A stretch of 6,337 bases of DNA from JBBQBQ01 sp038317685. GTDB taxonomy: Bacteria; Desulfobacterota; Desulfuromonadia; Desulfuromonadales; DDH964. Below, piece by piece: positions 1 through 4,687 of this stretch; position 1 is the stretch's first letter; the number at the start of each line of letters is the position of its first letter. The notes under the pieces were generated by a model. It had not been told where the DNA came from. It made no database searches and saw only the letters and a program-made list of their open reading frames with translations. A program made the translations under genes and the position numbers. The stretch lies in assembly GCA_038317685.1 (NCBI GenBank), contig JBBQBQ010000202.1, positions 1-6,337 of the forward strand. Reading direction: 5' to 3'.

Positions 1-66
1 CCAGAGTCCAAAGGTCTCTTCGAAACGCATTATCCGGATCTCCTGTTGTAGTGCTGTCCGTTTCAT
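1..66 (-). CDS. Transposase, ISNCY/IS1202-like, N-terminal fragment (cut by window edge)
   Basis: The minus strand encodes 22 residues from an ATG at 66-64, opening MKRTALQQEIRIMRFEE, and runs off the left edge without a stop. This opening matches what I recall for ISNCY-family (IS1202-like) transposases, in which MRFEE(A/T) precedes a helix-turn-helix that recognises the element's ends. A strong Shine-Dalgarno, AGGAGG on the minus strand (72-77), sits 5 nt upstream of the ATG, which supports the start. The catalytic DDE region would lie outside the window, so intactness cannot be judged. The start codon lies inside one arm of a 19-bp imperfect inverted repeat (54-72 with 82-100), which could fold in the mRNA and occlude translation initiation. 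Confidence 0.65.
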   Translation of the reverse strand, partial: MKRTALQQEIRIMRFEETFGLW

Positions 67-116
67 GGTGTCCTCCTGCGAGACACGATGAACCGGACAG
101 ATGTTGTGCTACAACA
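44..116. repeat. Long imperfect palindrome over the transposase start
   Basis: Bases 54-72 and 82-100 are inverted copies, 17 of 19 positions matching, around a 9-nt centre (73-81). Outside them TGTTGTAG (44-51) is the exact inverse of CTACAACA (109-116), with spacers of 2 and 8 nt. The right outer arm can alternatively form its own local hairpin, TGTTGT-GCT-ACAACA (102-116). The structure covers the transposase start codon, its Shine-Dalgarno and about 40 bp upstream. It may be a transposase binding site, a translation-occluding hairpin, or a subterminal repeat of the element. Confidence 0.75.
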
Positions 117-243
117 CCGGACAGTCTATTTGCTAGCAACATGGGATTCGTCCTCGCCTTGCATTTGTACCCCTGCCGTGGTTGAGTTGGAACAGGCCCG
201 GGCCAACCAAGTGCCGAAGTTGCGGGCCGGAAAGGAACGGATT

Positions 244-936
244 ATGTCGACATTGCTGATTACCGGGGCCAACCGCGGCATCGGCTTCGAGCTGGCCAAA
301 GTATTTGCCGGGCGCGACTGGCGGGTGATCGCCTGCTGCCGCAACCCGGAGGCCGCCAGCGACCTGCAGGCGCTGGCCGCTGGTTCCACCGGAGTGACGG
401 TCCATCGGCTGGAGGTGACCGATGCCGGGCAGATCGCCGGACTGGCCGGCAACCTCGAGGGGACGTCGATCGACATCCTGGTGAACAATGCCGGCATCAA
501 GGGACCGGAACACCAGGGCTTCGGGGAGACCGACGAGGCGGGATGGCTGGAGGCGTTCCGGGTCAACACCATCGCCCCCCTGCTGATGGCCGAGGCCTTC
601 GTCGAACAGGTCGCCGCCAGCGAGCGGCGGGTCATTGCAACCGTGGGGAGCGTGATGGGGAGCATCACCGAAAACAGTAGCGGCGGTCTTTACGCCTACC
701 GCACCTCAAAGGCGGCGGTCCACATGGTGATGAAGGGACTTGCAGCCGATCTCGCGCCGCGGGGCATCATCAGCGTCGCCCTCCATCCCGGCTGGGTGCG
801 CACCAGCATGGGCGGCAGCGCCGCACCGGTGTCGCCGGCGGCGAGCGCCGCCGGCTTGACCAGGGTGCTCCTCGCTCTGACCAGAAAGCAGAGCGGCAGC
901 TTGATCGACTTCGAAGGGAAAATTCGAGACTGGTGA
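244..936 (+). CDS. Short-chain dehydrogenase/reductase (SDR), classical type
   Basis: A 230-residue cytosolic NAD(P)(H)-dependent oxidoreductase with a Rossmann fold, close to the 250-residue norm for classical SDRs. Visible landmarks are TGANRGIG at residues 7-14 (dinucleotide binding), D60, NNAG at 81-84, and the catalytic set N108, S136, Y152 and K156 (YRTSK), then PGWVRT at 182-187. R11 and R33 suggest NADP(H) preference. The overall look is that of the CsgA/C-factor-like subgroup; the substrate cannot be told. I chose the ATG at 244 because AAGGA (232-236) lies 7 nt upstream and the Rossmann strand begins at once. The frame is open back to an ATG at 88, but that stretch is insertion-sequence DNA and has no SDR homology by eye. 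No convincing promoter is visible between 125 and 243. It converges on the OsmC gene. Confidence 0.9.
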   Translation: MSTLLITGANRGIGFELAKVFAGRDWRVIACCRNPEAASDLQALAAGSTGVTVHRLEVTDAGQIAGLAGNLEGTSIDILVNNAGIKGPEHQGFGETDEAGWLEAFRVNTIAPLLMAEAFVEQVAASERRVIATVGSVMGSITENSSGGLYAYRTSKAAVHMVMKGLAADLAPRGIISVALHPGWVRTSMGGSAAPVSPAASAAGLTRVLLALTRKQSGSLIDFEGKIRDW

Positions 937-949
937 GAGCGGGCTTGGT

Positions 950-968
950 GAAGCGGACTTATCGCTTC
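950..968. terminator. Weak hairpin between convergent SDR and OsmC genes
   Basis: GAAGCG (950-955) and CGCTTC (963-968) form a 6-bp stem with a 7-nt loop in the 49-bp gap between the converging genes. On the plus strand it is followed by a pyrimidine-rich, interrupted T stretch (TGCGTTTCTTCC). Its placement suits a shared terminator, but the stem is short and the U-tract poor. Confidence 0.35.
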
Positions 969-985
969 TGCGTTTCTTCCCCGGG

Positions 986-1369
986 TCAGCTCGCAACCAC
1001 TTCGAATTCGGGCGGGTTCAGAATCGCCCGTTTGACCGCGCATTGATCGGTCGCACGGATGATGGCTTGCCGGTATTTCTCGGGGAAACCGGTCGGCAGC
1101 CCGATCGATAAGCGGATTTTGCTCAGGCGATGCTTTTCAACATCCTTTTCGGTCGCCAGGGTCAGCTTGAGGCCTTCGGTGGCGAGCTGGCGTTCCTGGC
1201 AAAAGCGCAAGGCATAGAAACCGGCACAGGTGGCCAGGGACGCCAGGAACAGGTCAAAGGGCGCAGGAGCCGAGCCCTGTCCGCCCTGCTCCGACGGCTG
1301 GTCGGTGCGAACCGTGAATTGGTCGAACCGCGCTTCGACAACCAGGCCGCCGGGAAATTCGATGTCCAT
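986..1369 (-). CDS. OsmC-family thiol-dependent peroxidase-like protein
   Basis: A 127-residue OsmC/Ohr-superfamily protein. Members are cytosolic homodimers that reduce organic hydroperoxides or related electrophiles with two active-site cysteines. Here these are Cys48, in the typical helix PFDLFLASLATCAGFYALRF (37-56), and Cys110 in DQCAVKR (108-114), near the start and end of the core fold. An additional Cys57 follows the first. The length is slightly short of the usual 135-145 residues, with the N-terminal strand region compact. The ATG is supported by GGAGG on the minus strand (1378-1382), 8 nt upstream. The physiological reductant and substrate are unknown. It is probably transcribed separately from DoxX, because 157 bp and an inverted repeat at 1418-1445 lie between them. 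It belongs to the generic OsmC group rather than clearly to Ohr or OsmC proper. Confidence 0.85.
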   Translation of the reverse strand: MDIEFPGGLVVEARFDQFTVRTDQPSEQGGQGSAPAPFDLFLASLATCAGFYALRFCQERQLATEGLKLTLATEKDVEKHRLSKIRLSIGLPTGFPEKYRQAIIRATDQCAVKRAILNPPEFEVVAS

Positions 1370-1417
1370 GAATACAACCTCCAGGGATAGGGAGCGAGTT
1401 CAACATCAGGGGGCCAT

Positions 1418-1445
1418 TGGAGAGTCAAATAGGGCCGACTCTCCA
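1418..1445. repeat. 9-bp perfect inverted repeat in the DoxX-OsmC gap
   Basis: TGGAGAGTC (1418-1426) and GACTCTCCA (1437-1445) pair perfectly around a 10-nt loop. No T-run follows on either strand, so it is not a classic intrinsic terminator. It lies about 50 bp upstream of the OsmC start, where an operator or 5'UTR hairpin would be. A third GACTC occurs at 1486-1490 next to a run of six G. It could be a regulatory site for OsmC, the DoxX transcript end, or a relic of a REP-like element. Confidence 0.55.
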
Positions 1446-1526
1446 TTCTTCCCGGGCACGAAAATCATTAAAAAATTGGGGGGCTGACTCTTTATCGCGG
1501 TGACACTGCGGCAAATCGGCCGCCCC

Positions 1527-1928
1527 TTACGATCTGCCCCGCAGGCGGTCGAGGCTCCAGGGTCCGCCACCGGCCGCGGCCAGGTAGAGGAAGACAAAGC
1601 AGTAGAGGACCGCCAGCTCCCCGTGGTTGGCGATGGGCCAGAATCCATGGACCGCGTGGACCGTGAAGTAGGCGACGGCCATCTCTCCTGAGAGGAGGAA
1701 GGCGGTCCAGCGGGTGAAAAGCCCCACCAGCAGCAACAGGCCGCCGCAGAATTCGAGCACCCCGGCAAGGCCGATCTGGGAGAGGATCTCGATGGACGGG
1801 CCGGGCATGGGAACGGGGTAGCCGAAGAGCTTCTGCCCGCCGTGCTGGATGAAGAGGAAGGCGACGATGACGCGCATGAGGCTCAGCAGATGCGGCGCCA
1901 AAGAGGAGGGGAAAGAGCTGCTTTTCAT
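1527..1928 (-). CDS. DoxX-family integral membrane protein
   Basis: A 133-residue protein with four predicted membrane helices at about residues 13-29, 50-70, 73-91 and 103-119, the standard DoxX topology. Family hallmarks are QHGGQKLFG (28-36) after the first helix, EFCGGLLLLVGLFTRW (59-74), and the C-terminal GGPWSLDRL (121-129). DoxX-family proteins are linked to redox and thiol-stress functions in several bacteria (in mycobacteria, a membrane complex with superoxide dismutase and a thiol transferase), but a fixed reaction is not established for this branch. Cys61 and Cys110 lie in helices. GGGAG on the minus strand (1936-1940) sits 7 nt from the ATG. A consensus -10 element at 1967-1972 indicates its own promoter, so it is probably not only a read-through gene of the flavoprotein operon. 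Confidence 0.88.
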   Translation of the reverse strand: MKSSSFPSSLAPHLLSLMRVIVAFLFIQHGGQKLFGYPVPMPGPSIEILSQIGLAGVLEFCGGLLLLVGLFTRWTAFLLSGEMAVAYFTVHAVHGFWPIANHGELAVLYCFVFLYLAAAGGGPWSLDRLRGRS

Positions 1929-1966
1929 GAGGAGTCTCCCGGATTGGAATGGATAGCTGCCCTTTC

Positions 1967-1972
1967 ATTATA
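1967..1972 (-). promoter_or_regulatory. Sigma70 -10 element of the DoxX gene
   Basis: The minus strand reads TATAAT, a perfect -10 hexamer, about 40 nt upstream of the DoxX ATG, giving an expected leader of roughly 30 nt. There is no good -35 hexamer at 16-18 bp spacing; the position holds CCACGA. Activity may therefore need an activator or be modest. Confidence 0.5.
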
Positions 1973-2105
1973 GCCGCTTCCCCCGCCAATCGTGGTTCGC
2001 CGCGCGCAATTTCGCGGACTGTCAATTTAACCCGAGTCAACCCTTAAGCTTGCAGCTCCAGCACCCGCTCGACATCCCCCGGCAACGCTCCGCCGGTCCG
2101 ACAAA

Positions 2106-2741
2106 TCAGCGGATGAAGTGCATGTAGACCTTCTTCTCCTGCTCCGGAGGGGTCACCGCCCCCCGCCCGTGTTCCACCAGCTTCAGCAGCCACGCCATGT
2201 TCTTCCCGAGGACCCGCATGATCTGCACCCCTTCCTCATCCTGAGCCACTTCCCCCGGCGCCCGGCCGTGAATCACGTTCCAGTAGTTGGAGGTGGGAAT
2301 CAGCATCTCCGAGTACATCAGGAAGTTGTTCAGCTGCTCGAAGGCGGGGATGCCGCCGGAGCGACGCACCGCCACCACCGAAGCCCCCACCTTGTGGCGG
2401 AAGAGGCCGCCGTTCATGCCGGCCACGTAGAAGGCCCGGTCGAGGAACGACTTCATCGCCCCCGTCAGGGCAGCGTAGTGCACCGGCGAGCCGAGGAGGA
2501 TGCCGTCGGCCTGCTTCATCAACTGGATCCACTCGTTCACCGGGTCGCCGGGGAGCACGCACTGCTCGTTTTTGTTTTTGGCGCACAGACCGCAGGCGAT
2601 GCACCCCCGGATCGCCTTGTCTCCCACCGTAACGATCTCCGTCGCGATCCCCGCCGCCGCCAGTTCCGCCGTGACCATCTTCAGGGCGTGACAGGTGTTT
2701 CCTTCCTGGTGCGGGCTCCCGTTGAATGCAACCACTTTCAT
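2106..2741 (-). CDS. Iron-sulfur-flavoprotein-like NAD(P)H-dependent FMN oxidoreductase
   Basis: A 211-residue flavodoxin-fold protein of the NADPH-dependent FMN reductase/Isf type. The FMN phosphate loop is NGSPHQEGNT (7-16), and GSPVHYAALTGAMKSFLDR holds the second flavin loop. Between them is a compact cysteine cluster, CIACGLC followed by Cys61 (47, 50, 53, 61; Cx2Cx2Cx7C). This fits the Cx2Cx2Cx4-7C motif that binds a [4Fe-4S] cluster in archaeal and bacterial iron-sulfur flavoproteins. Likely role: soluble electron transfer or reduction of oxidants; the partner is unknown. A second ATG lies 6 nt upstream (2747), but GGAGGT ends only 2 nt from it and 7-8 nt from the chosen start, so 2741 is preferred. 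The next gene upstream is a paralogue 60 bp away in the same direction, so the two probably share a transcript. No strong terminator follows; only a 5-bp CCGGC/GCCGG stem at 2079-2096 is visible. Confidence 0.85.
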   Translation of the reverse strand: MKVVAFNGSPHQEGNTCHALKMVTAELAAAGIATEIVTVGDKAIRGCIACGLCAKNKNEQCVLPGDPVNEWIQLMKQADGILLGSPVHYAALTGAMKSFLDRAFYVAGMNGGLFRHKVGASVVAVRRSGGIPAFEQLNNFLMYSEMLIPTSNYWNVIHGRAPGEVAQDEEGVQIMRVLGKNMAWLLKLVEHGRGAVTPPEQEKKVYMHFIR

Positions 2742-2748
2742 GTCCATG

Positions 2749-2754
2749 ACCTCC
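2749..2754 (-). promoter_or_regulatory. Shine-Dalgarno that decides the flavoprotein start
   Basis: GGAGGT on the minus strand lies 7 nt from the ATG at 2741 but only 1-2 nt from the in-frame ATG at 2747. Ribosome spacing therefore selects the inner methionine (MKVVAFNGSP) over the longer form beginning MDM. Confidence 0.7.
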
Positions 2755-2801
2755 GTTTGTTGGTTGGTGGCAAAATCTGCCCCTGCGGGGCGACCTTTGA
2801 T

Positions 2802-3458
2802 TCAGAAAACTTTCGCCTCCGTCGCCAGTTTCGCCCCCAAGGCGAAGGCACTTTGGCAGTCGAGCGGGAAGACCTCTGCCTGGCGCTTCTGCTTGGCGTC
2901 GGCGTCCCAGGCAGTGGAAAGGTACTTCGAGTAATCGCTGAACTGGTGGGTGTCGGTACAGAGCAGCAGTTCGCAGTTGCCGAAGATCCGCGTCAACACC
3001 CCCTGAGAGGCGGCGAACATCTTGTCATAATTGCGCGCCGCCAGCTCTTTTTCGGCGACGTTCATGGTATAGGCCAGTCCGACCCGGAGCTTGCCGGGGA
3101 AGATAGCGGCATAGCCGGGGGTGTAGGTCAGAAAGGGAAACAGCAGGCGTTCCAGAAACGATCGCATCTCGCCGGTTTCGGTGCCGAAGTAAACGGGGGT
3201 TCCCAGGATCAGGACATCAGCTGCCGCGATGTTTTTCAGGTGGGGGGCCAGATCGTCTCGGATGGCGCAGCGGCCGTAGCTCCTGCCGCCTAATTCCTTG
3301 CAGGCAAAGCAGCTGACGCAGCCTTGGTAGGCAAGGTCGTAGAGATGCACCAGTTCGGTCACCGCGCCCTGCTGCGCGGCACCCTCAAGGGCCTTCTGGA
3401 GCAGAGTGGCGGTATTGGCACTTTGCCTGGGGCTGCCGTTCACGGCCATGGCTTTCAT
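2802..3458 (-). CDS. Iron-sulfur-flavoprotein-like FMN oxidoreductase, paralogue of the downstream gene
   Basis: A 218-residue flavodoxin-fold protein. NGSPRQSANT (7-16) is the FMN phosphate loop, and GTPVYFGTETGEMRSFLERL is the second flavin loop typical of NADPH-dependent FMN reductases. The cysteine cluster CVSCFAC occupies residues 47, 50 and 53, exactly as in the downstream paralogue, but the fourth cysteine is at 64, giving Cx2Cx2Cx10C. That spacing is wider than the 4-7 quoted for iron-sulfur flavoproteins, so a bound cluster is likely but less certain. The frame is open 33 codons further up, but AAGGA on the minus strand (3465-3469) lies 6 nt from the ATG at 3458 and the fold starts there; the upstream part is the promoter/operator. 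It is the first gene of a probable two-gene operon with a predicted leader of about 60 nt, under the half-site array at 3500-3541. Confidence 0.85.
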   Translation of the reverse strand: MKAMAVNGSPRQSANTATLLQKALEGAAQQGAVTELVHLYDLAYQGCVSCFACKELGGRSYGRCAIRDDLAPHLKNIAAADVLILGTPVYFGTETGEMRSFLERLLFPFLTYTPGYAAIFPGKLRVGLAYTMNVAEKELAARNYDKMFAASQGVLTRIFGNCELLLCTDTHQFSDYSKYLSTAWDADAKQKRQAEVFPLDCQSAFALGAKLATEAKVF

Positions 3459-3499
3459 GTCGTATCCTTTGGCTGGGGAATGCTTCGATGGGGTGGACG

Positions 3500-3541
3500 G
3501 TTCGACAATTCTCGAACTATGCCGTTCGAAAATAGTGGAAC
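3500..3541. promoter_or_regulatory. Four-half-site operator array, probable ArsR-family regulator target
   Basis: Four hexamers alternate in orientation with exact 12-bp periodicity: GTTCGA (3500), TCGAAC (3512), GTTCGA (3524) and TGGAAC (3536), each separated by 6 nt. The first three are perfect inverted copies and the fourth has one mismatch. The array lies between the divergent regulator and flavoprotein genes. It spans the -10 (3529-3534) and start region of the leftward promoter and ends 4 bp from the -35 of the rightward promoter. Dyad repeats are what dimeric winged-helix repressors bind. Binding would block the flavoprotein promoter and could also affect the regulator's own promoter. 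Assignment to this regulator rests on adjacency. Confidence 0.7.
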
Positions 3542-3557
3542 TGTGTTGCGCCGTCAA
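3529..3557 (-). promoter_or_regulatory. Leftward sigma70-like promoter of the flavoprotein operon
   Basis: On the minus strand TTGACG (3552-3557) and TATTTT (3529-3534) are separated by exactly 17 bp, matching the -35/-10 consensus at 5/6 and 5/6 positions. Transcription would start near 3522, inside the operator array, about 63 nt before the ATG at 3458. Confidence 0.6.
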
Positions 3558-3574
3558 GGGTTATTTCCTATATT
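3546..3574 (+). promoter_or_regulatory. Rightward sigma70-like promoter of the ArsR-family gene
   Basis: TTGCGC (3546-3551) and TATATT (3569-3574) are 17 bp apart. The start would be near 3581, leaving a leader of about 19 nt before the ATG at 3600. The -35 directly abuts the -35 of the leftward promoter (3552-3557), so RNA polymerase cannot occupy both at once. Confidence 0.55.
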
Positions 3575-3599
3575 GGGAGGACCAAAAGAGAGGAGCGGC

Positions 3600-3941
3600 A
3601 TGGCAGGGAAAAACATCGAACAGGAGCAACCCTCGCGGGAGGAAATCCGGCTGCCCATGGTGCTGCAGGCACTGAGTGACCCGGTGCGGCTGGGTATCGT
3701 GCTGAAACTCGCCGGGACCGGTGAAATCGCCTGCGGGTCCTTTGGCCTGGAGATGCCCAAGTCTTCCCTCTCCCACCATTTCAAGGTCTTGCGGAATTCC
3801 GGGGTCGTCGCCACCCAGCGCGAAGGCAAGGAGTGGGTCAACAGCCTGCGGCGGGACGATCTCGATGCGCTCTTTCCGGGAGTCCTCGACTCCATTATCG
3901 CCGCGGCAGGCTCGGGACGCGAGACGACTGCCCAAGGCTAA
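3600..3941 (+). CDS. ArsR-family winged helix-turn-helix transcriptional regulator
   Basis: A 113-residue DNA-binding protein, the usual ArsR/SmtB size. The wHTH starts with VLQALSDPVRLGIVLKL (21-37). The recognition helix is within PKSSLSHHFKVLRNSGVV (53-70) and the wing within ATQREGKEWVNSLRR (71-85). The metal-binding ELCVCDL motif of ArsR/SmtB is absent; only Cys45 (EIACGSF) is near that helix. It therefore belongs to the non-metal branch that commonly reads F-x-LEMPKS-S/T-LSHH. A single cysteine could sense oxidants or electrophiles, but that is inference. AGGAG (3591-3595) is 4 nt from the ATG. The frame is open far upstream but crosses the operator and promoters, so the longer form is rejected. 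Divergent placement suggests it represses the flavoprotein operon and itself. Confidence 0.9.
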   Translation: MAGKNIEQEQPSREEIRLPMVLQALSDPVRLGIVLKLAGTGEIACGSFGLEMPKSSLSHHFKVLRNSGVVATQREGKEWVNSLRRDDLDALFPGVLDSIIAAAGSGRETTAQG

Positions 3942-3982
3942 ATATATCTGTTCAAGATAATCACTAGAGGGAAAAAAGGACC

Positions 3983-4010
3983 GGCTACATTCCGAAGAAG
4001 TAGCCCCTTT
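3983..4010 (+). terminator. Terminator-like hairpin after the ArsR-family gene
   Basis: GGCTAC (3983-3988) pairs with GTAGCC (4000-4005). The stem continues past a single bulged A with TTC/GAA, closing on a CGAA tetraloop. It is followed by CCTTTCT, a short, imperfect U-tract. It lies 41 bp after the stop codon and separates the regulator from the downstream membrane protein. Confidence 0.55.
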
Positions 4011-4046
4011 CTGCTCGAACCCGCCAAACCTGAAAAGACTAAACCG

Positions 4047-4493
4047 ATGCGCGACGGAAAAAGTTTTTACGGACCCGGGGTGGCCGGCCTGATCGGCACC
4101 TTCTTTGTCGGGGCGTCGTTCCTGATCCAGCCCACTTCGCCCGATTATCCGAAACGCTGGCTGGTCTTTCTCTTCGGCCTGATGATCGACGCTCAGGGGT
4201 GCTGGCTGCTGCAGCGCAAGCATCGGGACGCTCTCTCACCCGAGGCCAACGCCATCCTGGAGTCGTTCCTGCTGATCGTCATCTTCGGTGTTTTTGCCGT
4301 GGTCTTTCTGGTTGCCGGCGCAGTCTTCGGGGACGAACTGCGCGGCGGCTACTTCTTTCTCCCCCCGGCGATCAATAATCGGATCGGCCGCGTTCTCTCC
4401 ATTATGGTGGGGGGCGCCGTCGGGATCATAACGGCCATCCATGCCGTCAAGCTGCTGGGGATGGTGGTGAGGTGGCTGCGGAATCGCTGCTGA
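4047..4493 (+). CDS. Hypothetical four-helix membrane protein
   Basis: I do not recognise the family. The 148-residue product has four hydrophobic stretches, at about residues 11-28, 38-55, 70-94 and 117-142. A basic N-terminus (MRDGK) and a very basic C-terminus (RWLRNRC) suggest both ends face the cytoplasm. Between helices 2 and 3 is a charged loop (QRKHRDALSPEAN), and between 3 and 4 a segment EL-RGGYFFLPPAINNRIG that may be periplasmic or re-entrant. There is no signal-peptide cleavage site and no catalytic motif. Codon use is the same GC-rich style as its neighbours, and the reading frame is clearly coding by its hydrophobic pattern. The ATG has no good Shine-Dalgarno (upstream is GAAAAGACTAAACCG), so translation may be weak or start differently. 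It lies alone between two terminator-like structures. It resembles small DUF-type inner-membrane proteins only in general. Confidence 0.7.
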   Translation: MRDGKSFYGPGVAGLIGTFFVGASFLIQPTSPDYPKRWLVFLFGLMIDAQGCWLLQRKHRDALSPEANAILESFLLIVIFGVFAVVFLVAGAVFGDELRGGYFFLPPAINNRIGRVLSIMVGGAVGIITAIHAVKLLGMVVRWLRNRC

Positions 4494-4559
4494 CCCGGGC
4501 GGGCATTGGACTCCTTATGTTTGACCGGTGTCTGGCCCGGAGATCTGGTTTTCCTTTTC

Positions 4560-4597
4560 TTCGGTCTTAAAAATGACCGAATCGGTCTTATTTTTTG
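4560..4597 (+). terminator. Rho-independent terminator with an alternative overlapping hairpin
   Basis: GACCG (4575-4579), loop AAT, CGGTC (4583-4587) is followed by TTATTTTTT, a good intrinsic terminator for the upstream membrane protein. The same GACCGAA can instead pair with an upstream TTCGGTC (4560-4566), giving a 7-bp stem with an 8-nt loop and leaving the T-run unpaired. The nonamer TCGGTCTTA is therefore duplicated (4561-4569 and 4582-4590) around one shared complement. This could be a simple repeat accident or an attenuator-like switch ahead of the cytochrome gene. Confidence 0.65.
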
Positions 4598-4687
4598 GAT
4601 GCCCCCAACTATTCGAAAAATACCTGCTAGATTTGCTCTGTGCCGCGGCAGGCGCGAAACCATTCACCGGATCAGGGAGAGAAATCT

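Larger units (their letters stand above)
1..124 (-). mobile_element. End of an ISNCY/IS1202-like insertion sequence (partial)
   Basis: This is the transposase-start end of an insertion sequence that continues left of the window. Support comes from the recognisable transposase N-terminus at 1-66 and from the repeat-rich 60 bases upstream of it. Those bases contain the octamer CCGGACAG twice (93-100 and 117-124), the hairpin TGTTGT-GCT-ACAACA (102-116), and a long palindrome around the start codon. The outer boundary is uncertain. The second CCGGACAG at 117-124 is the last base set sharing this sequence, so I place the edge near 124. No target-site duplication can be tested because the other end is missing. 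Confidence 0.5.

Noticed and set aside
88..243. N-terminal extension of the SDR from an ATG at 88
   Set aside because: The frame is open but runs through insertion-sequence repeats, has no Shine-Dalgarno at 88, and carries no SDR-like sequence. The start at 244 has a good ribosome site and begins the Rossmann fold.
1492..2040. 182-codon minus-strand open frame overlapping DoxX
   Set aside because: It is out of frame with the clear DoxX sequence, is Arg/Pro-rich, and includes the DoxX promoter region.
2044..2109. Coding-looking tail LICRTGGALPGDVERV... ending TAA at 2044, minus strand
   Set aside because: Codon use looks gene-like, but it only overlaps the natural end of the flavoprotein in another frame and has no start or recognisable domain. 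Chance or an old relic is as likely.
2779..2791. GCCCC-TGC-GGGGC hairpin between the two flavoprotein genes
   Set aside because: The stem is only 5 bp with a 3-nt loop and a short T stretch on the minus strand. It is too weak to call a terminator, though some attenuation is possible.
2118..3293. 391-codon plus-strand open frame
   Set aside because: It is antisense to both flavoprotein genes, and its His/Arg/Val-rich translation is typical of a GC-rich shadow frame.
3459..3557. 33-residue N-terminal extension of the second flavoprotein
   Set aside because: It crosses the predicted promoter and operator array and contains no fold sequence. The inner ATG at 3458 has AAGGA 6 nt upstream.
4531..4547. 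Sigma54-like TGGCCCG-N4-TCTGG before the cytochrome
   Set aside because: The -12 element lacks the required GC, and a terminator lies between it and the gene.
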